Both the position numbers and the translations under genes were made by a program. Below are positions 1 to 5,392 of a stretch of 8,374 nucleotides of DNA, piece by piece. This DNA is from Pseudomonadota bacterium (GTDB taxonomy: Bacteria; Pseudomonadota; Gammaproteobacteria; Burkholderiales; Burkholderiaceae_B). The stretch spans positions 1 to 8,374 of the forward strand of contig JAEYVD010000640.1 of assembly GCA_023432075.1 (NCBI GenBank), in the 5' to 3' direction. The stretch's first letter is position 1, and the number at the start of each line of letters is the position of its first letter. The notes below the pieces were generated by a model that did no database searches, was not told the DNA's origin, and saw nothing but the letters and a program-made list of their open reading frames with translations.

Positions 1-1
1 C

Positions 2-334
2 ACCGCCACCAGCACCATCGGTGGTGGCTCGAGCTCCGTGAACTTCGGCAACAACCTGTTTGCTGACGGCTTCAAGGCTAACTCGTACCTGGTTGGTCTG
101 TCGGCCCCGATCGGCGGCGCTTCGAACATCTTCGGTTCGTGGCAGCGTGTTGATCCGTCGAACGACAAGCTGACGGGTGATGATTCCAACATGAACATCT
201 ACTCGCTGGGCTACACCTACGACCTGTCCAAGCGCACCAACCTGTACGCTTACGGTTCGTACGCCACGAACTACGCGTTCCTGAACGACCTGAAGTCGAC
301 CGCTGTCGGCGTCGGTGTCCGTCACCGCTTCTAA
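2..334 (+). CDS. Outer-membrane porin, C-terminal part (5' end outside window)
   Basis: This is the end of a general diffusion porin of the betaproteobacterial OmpC/OmpF-like (Porin_4-type) family, which forms water-filled trimeric channels in the outer membrane. The reading frame is open from base 2, giving 110 residues before the TAA stop. The GTG at 38 is an internal valine codon, not a start. The visible part has alternating polar and hydrophobic residues typical of amphipathic beta strands, including the family-like stretch YSLGYTYDLSKRTNLYAYGS (residues 71-90 of the fragment), where a turn separates two strands. It ends in VGVGVRHRF. The terminal Phe is the signal recognised by the BAM assembly machinery in this class. 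Full-length members are roughly 360-390 residues, so about two thirds is missing. Codon choice is strongly biased (AAC, TAC, TTC, GGT/GGC), as expected for an abundant protein. It is separated from nuoA by a terminator, so it is a separate transcription unit. The family call is firm; the substrate preference cannot be told. Confidence 0.93.
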   Translation, partial: TATSTIGGGSSSVNFGNNLFADGFKANSYLVGLSAPIGGASNIFGSWQRVDPSNDKLTGDDSNMNIYSLGYTYDLSKRTNLYAYGSYATNYAFLNDLKSTAVGVGVRHRF

Positions 335-340
335 TCCAAC

Positions 341-358
341 GCAGGGTGCAAGCCCTGT
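341..358 (+). other. Hairpin with GNRA-like loop just after the porin stop codon
   Basis: Bases 342-346 (CAGGG) pair with 353-357 (CCCTG). G-U wobbles can extend the stem at both ends, leaving a GCAA tetraloop (348-351). It begins seven bases after the porin stop. There is no T tract, so it is not a terminator by itself. It may protect the porin mRNA 3' end or be part of a structured 3' UTR. The pairing is seen directly; the role is inferred. Confidence 0.4.
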
Positions 359-376
359 CTGGATTTAAAGCAAAGT

Positions 377-398
377 CGAACGGGCCTCGGCCCGTTCG
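377..398 (+). other. GC-rich hairpin in the porin 3' UTR
   Basis: A perfect 9-bp inverted repeat: 377-385 (CGAACGGGC) pairs with 390-398 (GCCCGTTCG) around the loop CTCG. No T run follows at once; the next bases lead into the terminator stem at 402. It could act as the first of two tandem termination hairpins or as a barrier to 3' exonucleases on the porin transcript. The structure is clear; the function is inferred. Confidence 0.55.
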
Positions 399-401
399 CA
401 T

Positions 402-430
402 AAACCACCCTTTTGGGGGTGGTTTTTTTT
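402..430 (+). terminator. Intrinsic (Rho-independent) terminator of the porin gene
   Basis: Bases 402-410 (AAACCACCC) pair perfectly with 417-425 (GGGTGGTTT) around a six-base loop (TTTTGG), and the distal arm runs into eight consecutive T residues (423-430). This is a textbook factor-independent terminator for + strand transcription. It lies 68 bases after the porin stop and separates the porin unit from the nuo operon. The AAA before the stem also allows weaker bidirectional use, but no convergent gene is present. Confidence 0.92.
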
Positions 431-588
431 CGTCTGCTGACTGAATTCGTGCATACTACGGCTTCGTGTTCATCAAGCCGTGTATCCTTCGAGATACGCC
501 GACAAAAGCTGCGATTGTTCCAATTGAGGAATGCAGTCTTTCGCCCGCTATTCAAGCTACAGAGTTCAGCCGGAAGTAACCGCGCGAA

Positions 589-597
589 TGCTACAAT
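589..597 (+). promoter_or_regulatory. Predicted extended -10 promoter of the nuo operon
   Basis: TGCTACAAT fits the extended -10 consensus TGnTATAAT with a single mismatch. No good TTGACA-like hexamer sits 16-18 bases upstream (that region reads GCCGGA or similar), which fits an extended -10 promoter that depends little on a -35 box. Transcription would start near base 604, leaving a leader of about 25 bases before nuoA. It is the best promoter candidate between the porin terminator and nuoA. The rest of 431-588 shows no gene and no recognisable FNR- or ArcA-like site, only a weak dyad at 482-497. Confidence 0.6.
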
Positions 598-628
598 CCT
601 AAGGTTTGCGCATTTGACGGACGCCTGA

Positions 629-988
629 ATGAACCTGCAACAGTATTTTCCCGTCCTGCTGTTTATCGTAGTGGCCACCCTTATCGGGTTCGCGCTTCTA
701 ACGGCCGGCTCCCTCCTTGGCCCGCGGCGTCCTTACGCTGAGAAGCTCTCGCCTTACGAGTGCGGCTTCGAAGCGTTTGAAGATGCACGCATGAAGTTTG
801 ACGTGCGCTACTACCTCGTGGCGATCCTGTTCATTCTTTTCGACCTGGAAATCGCGTTCCTGTTCCCTTGGGCAATCGCTCAGGGCACCGTCGGACTCGT
901 CGGTTTCTGGACGGTCATGGTTTTCCTCGCCGTGTTGACCGTCGGCTTCATCTACGAATGGAAAAAGGGCGCGCTGGATTGGGAGTGA
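629..988 (+). CDS. nuoA: NADH-quinone oxidoreductase subunit A
   Basis: NuoA (ND3 homologue) is a small inner-membrane subunit of complex I. It sits where the peripheral arm meets the membrane arm, beside the quinone channel. The 119 residues give three membrane segments at about 8-30, 62-83 and 90-111. Family hallmarks are YECGFE (43-48), in the long loop between helices 1 and 2 that in mitochondrial ND3 carries the cysteine exposed in the resting enzyme, and [11 protein letters not shown] (71-81), with the conserved acidic pair Asp72 and Glu74 inside a membrane helix. Length is normal for non-enteric proteobacteria; the E. coli protein is longer, near 147. The ATG at 629 is the first start after the predicted promoter and has only a weak ribosome-binding site (GACGGA, 616-621). 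First gene of the nuo operon, 39 bases before nuoB. Confidence 0.97.
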   Translation: MNLQQYFPVLLFIVVATLIGFALLTAGSLLGPRRPYAEKLSPYECGFEAFEDARMKFDVRYYLVAILFILFDLEIAFLFPWAIAQGTVGLVGFWTVMVFLAVLTVGFIYEWKKGALDWE

Positions 989-1027
989 CCTTCGGGTTCA
1001 TTTCACAGCACGCTATCAGAGACGAAT

Positions 1028-1504
1028 ATGGCTATAGACGGCATTCTCAAGCAAGGGTTCATCACCACCAGCGCCGACAAGTTCCTGAACTGGGCGAAGA
1101 CCGGTTCGATGTGGCCCATGACCTTTGGTCTGGCCTGTTGCGCGGTTGAGATGATGCACGCGGGCGCGGCCCGCTATGACCTGGACCAGTTCGGCATCAT
1201 CTTCCGGCCCAGTCCGCGCCAGTCCGATCTCATGATCGTGGCCGGCACCTTGTGCAACAAGATGGCGCCGGCGCTGCGCAAGGTCTACGACCAGATGCCC
1301 GAGCCGCGCTGGGTGGTTTCCATGGGCTCCTGTGCCAATGGCGGCGGCTACTACCACTACTCGTATTCGGTGGTCCGTGGCTGCGATCGCATCGTACCGG
1401 TAGACGTCTATGTGCCGGGCTGCCCGCCCACGGCCGAGGCGCTGGTCTACGGCTTGCTGCAAATGCAGAACAAGATCCGTCTGACCAACACGATTGCGCG
1501 CTGA
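1028..1504 (+). CDS. nuoB: NADH-quinone oxidoreductase subunit B (cluster N2)
   Basis: NuoB (PSST/NDUFS7 homologue) carries the terminal [4Fe-4S] cluster N2, which hands electrons to ubiquinone at the interface with NuoD on the cytoplasmic side of the membrane. The 158 residues contain the expected ligands: adjacent Cys37-Cys38 in [10 protein letters not shown], Cys102 in SMGSCANGG, and Cys132 in VPGCPP. Cys76 and Cys119 are additional. The segment from 98 to 140 is, from memory, almost the same as in mitochondrial PSST, including [13 protein letters not shown], which has one residue more than E. coli NuoB between the last two ligands. The length fits the short betaproteobacterial form (E. 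coli about 220, with an N-terminal extension). The ATG at 1028 has a poor Shine-Dalgarno match, but family conservation of MAIDGIL supports it. The stop shares one base with a small ORF leading to nuoC. Confidence 0.98.
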   Translation: MAIDGILKQGFITTSADKFLNWAKTGSMWPMTFGLACCAVEMMHAGAARYDLDQFGIIFRPSPRQSDLMIVAGTLCNKMAPALRKVYDQMPEPRWVVSMGSCANGGGYYHYSYSVVRGCDRIVPVDVYVPGCPPTAEALVYGLLQMQNKIRLTNTIAR

Positions 1505-1587
1505 TGCTTCGTCCGGTCCGACGGCAGGCCTCAGCCGCCTCGAACCTGCGAAACCAGCGTATCGGTTCACCTAAGCGTACAAGATGA
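1504..1587 (+). other. 27-codon ORF bridging nuoB and nuoC, possible coupling peptide
   Basis: The 79-base nuoB-nuoC gap holds an ORF whose ATG (1504-1506) shares its A with the nuoB stop (TGATG) and whose TGA stop (1585-1587) overlaps the nuoC start in ATGATGA. The predicted peptide, [20 protein letters not shown] followed by GSPKRTR, is strongly basic (eight Arg/Lys in 27) and resembles no domain I know. A ribosome finishing nuoB could restart here and be delivered to nuoC, which has no clear ribosome-binding site of its own. The arrangement could equally be chance, since GC-rich DNA has few stops. The overlaps are seen; the coupling role is inferred, and I do not claim a functional protein. 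Confidence 0.25.
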
Positions 1588-2210
1588 TGACCAGGCTCGA
1601 ATCCCTGAAAAACAATTTGCAGACCACCCTCGGCGCGGACATCGCGCTGACCGAGGCGCTGGGCGAGCTGACGCTCGAAGTGCCCGCGGAGCAGTGGTTC
1701 TCCGTCTGCAACAAGCTGCGCACCGAAGCCGGCCTGCGCTTTGAAACCTGTATCGACCTCTGCGGCGTCGACTACCTGACCTGGGGCAACGGCACGCGCC
1801 AGCTGCCCGAGGAAACGAACGCCCGCATCCACCGCTCGCGCTACGCCGTCGTGGCGCACCTGCTCTCCATCGAGAACAACTGGCGGCTGCGCGTGCGCAC
1901 CTGGGCGCCCGACGACGAATTCCCCATGGTCGCCTCGCTGATGGAATGCTGGCCCGCGGTCGGCTGGTTCGAGCGTGAAGCCTTCGACCTGTACGGCATC
2001 GTCTTCGAAGGCCACCCGGACCTGCGCCGCATCCTGACCGACTACGGCTTCATCGGCCATCCCTTCCGCAAGGACTTCCCGCTGTCGGGCACCGTCGAAA
2101 TGCGCTACGACCCCGAACAACGGCGCGTCATTTACCAGCCGGTCACGATCGATCCGCGCGAGATCACCCCGCGCGTGGTGCGCGAAGACACCTACGGCAT
2201 GGGGCGTTGA
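1584..2210 (+). CDS. nuoC: NADH-quinone oxidoreductase subunit C
   Basis: NuoC (30-kDa/NDUFS3 homologue) is a cofactor-free subunit of the connecting module. It packs against NuoD and helps assemble the peripheral arm. The 208 residues include the 30-kDa signature: [20 protein letters not shown] spans 129-148, followed by GHPFRKDFP at 158-166. As in most proteobacteria outside the enterics, nuoC is separate from nuoD rather than fused as in E. coli NuoCD. Two ATG codons in tandem (1584 and 1587) could serve as start; the first is used here because it overlaps the stop of the preceding small ORF, but the choice changes only one residue. No clear Shine-Dalgarno sequence precedes it (CTAAGCGTACAAG), which suggests translational coupling. 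The end is three bases before nuoD. Confidence 0.97.
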   Translation: MMTRLESLKNNLQTTLGADIALTEALGELTLEVPAEQWFSVCNKLRTEAGLRFETCIDLCGVDYLTWGNGTRQLPEETNARIHRSRYAVVAHLLSIENNWRLRVRTWAPDDEFPMVASLMECWPAVGWFEREAFDLYGIVFEGHPDLRRILTDYGFIGHPFRKDFPLSGTVEMRYDPEQRRVIYQPVTIDPREITPRVVREDTYGMGR

Positions 2211-2213
2211 ATC

Positions 2214-3470
2214 ATGGCAGACATCAAGAACTACACCCTGAACTTCGGTCCTCAACACCCGGCCGCGCACGGCGTGCTGCGCCTGGTGCTCGAGCTTGAC
2301 GGCGAAGTCATCCAGCGCGCCGACCCGCACATCGGCCTGCTGCACCGCGCCACCGAAAAGCTGGCCGAGCACAAGACCTACATCCAGGCGCTGCCCTACA
2401 TGGACCGCCTGGACTACGTGTCCATGATGTGCAACGAGCACGCCTACGTCATGGCCATCGAAAAGCTGCTGGGCGTCGAAGCCCCGCTGCGCGCGCAGTA
2501 CATCCGCGTGATGTTCGATGAAATCACCCGCCTCTTGAACCACCTGATGTCGCTGGGTTCGCACGCGCTCGACGTGGGCGCCATGGCGGTGTTCCTGTAT
2601 GCCTTCCGTGAGCGCGAAGACCTGATGGACTGCTACGAAGCGGTGTCGGGCGCGCGCATGCACGCGGCCTACTACCGTCCGGGCGGTGTCTACCGCGACC
2701 TGCCGGATTCCATGCCGCAGTACGGCGACTCCAGCAAGTACCGTGGCGACAAGGAAATCCGCGCCATGAACGACGCGCGTTCGGGCTCGCTGCTGGATTT
2801 CATCGAAGACTTCACCAACCGCTTCCCGGCCTGCGTCGACGAGTACGAAACCCTGCTCACCGACAACCGCATCTGGAAGCAGCGTCTGGTCGGCATCGGC
2901 GTGGTCGATCCCGATCGCGCCAAGGCGCTGGGCTTCACCGGCCCGATGCTGCGTGGTTCGGGCGTTGCCTGGGACCTGCGCAAGATGCAGCCCTACGAAG
3001 TCTACGACCTGCTTGATTTCGACATCCCCGTGGGTGTCAACGGCGATTGCTACGACCGTTATCTGGTTCGCATCGCCGAGATGCGCCAGAGCAATCGCAT
3101 CATCCGCCAGTGCGTGGAATGGCTGCGCAACAATCCCGGCCCGGTCATGATCGAGAATCACAAGATCGCCCCGCCGTCGCGCACCGCCATGAAGACCAAC
3201 ATGGAAGAGCTGATCCATCACTTCAAGCTCTTCACCGAAGGTTTCCACGTGCCCCCGGGCGAGGCGTACGCCTCGGTGGAGCATCCGAAGGGCGAATTCG
3301 GCATCTATCTGGTGTCCGACGGCGCCAACAAGCCTTACCGCCTGAAGATTCGGGCCCCCGGCTTTGTCCACCTGCAATCGCTGGATGAAATGTCGCGCGG
3401 CCACATGATCGCCGACGCCGTCACCATCATTGGCACGCAGGACATCGTTTTCGGCGAGATCGATCGCTGA
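2214..3470 (+). CDS. nuoD: NADH-quinone oxidoreductase subunit D (quinone site)
   Basis: NuoD (49-kDa/NDUFS2 homologue, related to the large subunit of NiFe hydrogenases) forms most of the ubiquinone headgroup pocket next to cluster N2 of NuoB. At 418 residues it matches the usual length. [20 protein letters not shown] (11-30) is the family signature. His19 and Tyr68 fall at the positions of the quinone-binding His and Tyr (Thermus Nqo4 His38 and Tyr87; the spacing of 49 is the same). Further conserved blocks are [14 protein letters not shown] (37-50), [14 protein letters not shown] (145-158) and the end IVFGEIDR. The hydrogenase metal-ligand cysteines are absent, as expected. The gene starts three bases after the nuoC stop with only a G-rich weak binding site (GGGGCG, 2201-2206), so it is probably translated by coupling to nuoC. 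A 48-base gap without clear structure leads to nuoE. Confidence 0.98.
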   Translation: MADIKNYTLNFGPQHPAAHGVLRLVLELDGEVIQRADPHIGLLHRATEKLAEHKTYIQALPYMDRLDYVSMMCNEHAYVMAIEKLLGVEAPLRAQYIRVMFDEITRLLNHLMSLGSHALDVGAMAVFLYAFREREDLMDCYEAVSGARMHAAYYRPGGVYRDLPDSMPQYGDSSKYRGDKEIRAMNDARSGSLLDFIEDFTNRFPACVDEYETLLTDNRIWKQRLVGIGVVDPDRAKALGFTGPMLRGSGVAWDLRKMQPYEVYDLLDFDIPVGVNGDCYDRYLVRIAEMRQSNRIIRQCVEWLRNNPGPVMIENHKIAPPSRTAMKTNMEELIHHFKLFTEGFHVPPGEAYASVEHPKGEFGIYLVSDGANKPYRLKIRAPGFVHLQSLDEMSRGHMIADAVTIIGTQDIVFGEIDR

Positions 3471-3518
3471 TCCGCCCCAGACAGTCACGAGCACGCCCGC
3501 ATAACCCGGATTCAAACT

Positions 3519-4013
3519 ATGCTGCTTTCCGAACAGGCCTACCAGAAAATCGACCGTGAACTGGCCAAGTTCCCGGCCGACCAGCGGCAGTCCGCCATCA
3601 TGGCCTCGCTTGCCATCGCGCAAGAAGAGAAGGGCTGGTTGGCTACCGAAGTCATCGAAGACGTGGCCAACTACATTGGCGTTCCGCCCATCGCGGTCCA
3701 GGAAGTCGCCACGTTCTACAACATGTTCGACGTCAAGCCCGTCGGCAAGAACAAGATCGCCGTCTGCACCAACTTGCCCTGTGCCTTGCGCGACGGCGAC
3801 CGTGCCGGCGAATACCTCAAGCGCAAGCTGGGCGTCGACTACCGCCAGACCACCGAAGACGGCCAGTTCACCCTGGTCGAAGGTGAGTGCATGGGCGCCT
3901 GCGGCGACTCCCCCGTGCTGATCGTGAACAACAAGCATATGTGCGTGCGCATGACCGACGAGAAGCTGGACGCGCTGGTCGCGGCCCTCAAGCAGCAAGG
4001 AGAGTCGGCATGA
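3519..4013 (+). CDS. nuoE: NADH-quinone oxidoreductase subunit E (cluster N1a)
   Basis: NuoE (24-kDa/NDUFV2 homologue) has a thioredoxin-like fold and holds the [2Fe-2S] cluster N1a in the NADH dehydrogenase module, close to the FMN of NuoF. The 164 residues contain the four ligands in the family spacing: Cys83 and Cys88 (CTNLPC), then Cys124 and Cys128 (ECMGAC). A helical N-terminal part (about 5-70) contains the conserved [11 protein letters not shown] (60-70). Cys142 is extra and not a known ligand. The ATG at 3519 lacks a strong Shine-Dalgarno sequence. The gene's 3' end carries the ribosome-binding site of nuoF, and its TGA overlaps the nuoF ATG, so NuoE and NuoF, which bind each other, are probably made by coupled translation. 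Confidence 0.97.
   Translation: MLLSEQAYQKIDRELAKFPADQRQSAIMASLAIAQEEKGWLATEVIEDVANYIGVPPIAVQEVATFYNMFDVKPVGKNKIAVCTNLPCALRDGDRAGEYLKRKLGVDYRQTTEDGQFTLVEGECMGACGDSPVLIVNNKHMCVRMTDEKLDALVAALKQQGESA
3997..4002 (+). promoter_or_regulatory. Strong ribosome-binding site that fixes the nuoF start
   Basis: AAGGAG lies inside the end of nuoE, seven bases before the ATG at 4010. The nuoF frame is open further upstream, with an ATG at 3887, but that start would add 41 arginine-rich residues unlike NuoF. This site plus the ATGA overlap settle the start at 4010. Confidence 0.85.
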
Positions 4014-5377
4014 ACGCGCCTGACCTGTACAAGCAGTTCGCGCAGGGGCTGGATCCCAACCCCCTGAACGACCTGTCCAATTCCATGTGCCTGCACGGCC
4101 GGCACATGCAGCCGCAGATCATGGCCGACGTCGACGGCGCCAACTGGCGCCTGGCCGACTACGTCAAGCGCGGCGGCTACGAAGCCCTGAAAAAGATCCT
4201 CACCACCGGCATGAAGCCGGAAGACGTGATCGCCGAGGTCAAGGCGTCGGGTCTGCGCGGCCGTGGCGGCGCGGGCTTCCCCACCGGCCTGAAGTGGAGC
4301 TTCATGCCGCGCGCCTTCCCCGGCCAGAAATACCTCGTCTGCAACTCAGACGAAGGCGAGCCGGGCACGTTCAAGGACCGCGACATCCTGCGCTTCAATC
4401 CGCACATCGTGATTGAAGGCATGGCGATCGCGGCCTACGCCATGGGCATCAGCGTCGGCTACAACTACATCCACGGCGAAATCTTCGAAGTCTACGAGCG
4501 CTTCGAAGAGGCCCTGGAAGAAGCGCGCGCCGCCGGTTTCCTGGGCGACCGCCTGTTCGGTTCCGACTTCAGCTTCCAGCTGCACGCATTCCACGGTTAC
4601 GGCGCCTACATCTGTGGCGAAGAAACCGCGCTGCTGGAATCGCTGGAAGGCAAGAAGGGCCAGCCGCGCTTCAAGCCGCCGTTCCCGGCCAGCTTCGGCC
4701 TGTACGGCAAGCCCACCACCATCAACAACACGGAAACGTTCGCGGCGGTGCCGTGGATCATCCGCAACGGCGGCCAGGCCTACCTGGAAGTCGGCAAGCC
4801 GAACAACGGCGGTACCAAGCTGTTCTCGATCACTGGCGACGTCGAACGTCCCGGCAACTACGAGATCCCGCTGGGCACTCCGTTCTCGACCCTGCTGGAA
4901 CTGGCAGGCGGCATGCGCGGCGGCAAGAAGCTGAAGGCGGTCATCCCCGGCGGCTCCAGCGCCCCGGTCCTGCCCGCCGACATCATGATGGAATGCACGA
5001 TGGACTATGACTCCATCGCCAAGGCCGGCTCGATGCTGGGCTCCGGCGCGGTGATCGTCATGGACGAGACGCGCTGCATGGTGAAGTCGCTGCTGCGTCT
5101 GTCGTACTTCTATTTCGAAGAAAGCTGCGGCCAGTGCACGCCGTGCCGCGAAGGCACCGGCTGGCTGTACCGCATGGTGCACCGCATCGAGAACGGTCAA
5201 GGCCGTCCGGAAGATCTGGAGCTGCTGGACAACGTGGCCGCCAACATCATGGGCCGCACCATCTGCGCCCTCGGTGACGCCGCCGCCATGCCCGTACGTG
5301 GCTTCCTCAAGCATTTTCGCGACGAATTCGCGCACCACATCGAGCACAAGTCTTGTGTGGTCCCGCAATATCTGTAG
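4010..5377 (+). CDS. nuoF: NADH-quinone oxidoreductase subunit F (NADH/FMN, cluster N3)
   Basis: NuoF (51-kDa/NDUFV1 homologue) binds NADH and FMN and carries [4Fe-4S] cluster N3. It is the electron entry point of complex I in the cytoplasm. The 455 residues show the glycine-rich nucleotide-binding loop [16 protein letters not shown] (81-96), the FMN-site block [13 protein letters not shown] (112-124), and [17 protein letters not shown] (198-214). The N3 ligands are Cys373, Cys376 and Cys379 in [12 protein letters not shown], with the fourth at Cys419 in TICALGD. All expected ligands are present. The length is slightly above the E. coli protein (445); the first 35 or so residues before the conserved core are a common, variable N-terminal part. 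Its start overlaps the nuoE stop in ATGA. It ends with TAG, 15 bases before nuoG. Confidence 0.98.
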   Translation: MNAPDLYKQFAQGLDPNPLNDLSNSMCLHGRHMQPQIMADVDGANWRLADYVKRGGYEALKKILTTGMKPEDVIAEVKASGLRGRGGAGFPTGLKWSFMPRAFPGQKYLVCNSDEGEPGTFKDRDILRFNPHIVIEGMAIAAYAMGISVGYNYIHGEIFEVYERFEEALEEARAAGFLGDRLFGSDFSFQLHAFHGYGAYICGEETALLESLEGKKGQPRFKPPFPASFGLYGKPTTINNTETFAAVPWIIRNGGQAYLEVGKPNNGGTKLFSITGDVERPGNYEIPLGTPFSTLLELAGGMRGGKKLKAVIPGGSSAPVLPADIMMECTMDYDSIAKAGSMLGSGAVIVMDETRCMVKSLLRLSYFYFEESCGQCTPCREGTGWLYRMVHRIENGQGRPEDLELLDNVAANIMGRTICALGDAAAMPVRGFLKHFRDEFAHHIEHKSCVVPQYL

Positions 5378-5381
5378 GTCT

Positions 5382-5387
5382 CAGGAA
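5382..5387 (+). promoter_or_regulatory. Ribosome-binding site of nuoG
   Basis: CAGGAA (core AGGA at 5383-5386) lies in the 15-base gap between nuoF and nuoG, six bases from core to ATG at 5393. It supports that ATG as the nuoG start. MVELTVDG at the start also matches the first strand of the ferredoxin domain. Confidence 0.7.
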
Positions 5388-5392
5388 CAGCA

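Noticed and set aside
38..40. GTG as a start codon for a 98-residue protein
   Set aside because: The frame is open to the left edge of the window and the sequence is the interior of a porin; the GTG is a valine codon.
413..628. 71-codon ORF ending exactly before nuoA
   Set aside because: Its TTG start lies inside the loop and stem of the porin terminator, most of it would lie upstream of the predicted nuo promoter, and the product resembles nothing. The abutting stop looks accidental.
331..678. 115-codon minus-strand ORF across the porin/nuoA intergenic region
   Set aside because: It runs through the terminator, the predicted promoter and the nuoA start, with no ribosome-binding site or recognisable product.
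1505..1583. Possible terminator or attenuator between nuoB and nuoC
   Set aside because: I found no stable stem followed by a T run in this gap; only short GC matches that would not hold a hairpin.
1230..3998. 922-codon open frame on the minus strand across nuoB to nuoE
   Set aside because: It lies opposite four well-identified conserved genes. Its translation is rich in His, Val, Gly, Arg and Asp without any domain, as expected from reading GC-rich codons backwards, and it has no start signal or promoter I can see.
3887..4009. In-frame N-terminal extension of NuoF from an ATG at 3887
   Set aside because: The 41 added residues are the shifted reading of the conserved NuoE C-terminus. The AAGGAG site and ATGA overlap support the start at 4010.
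4346..5368. 340-codon open frame on the minus strand opposite nuoF
   Set aside because: Same kind of mirror frame opposite a conserved gene, with no family resemblance.
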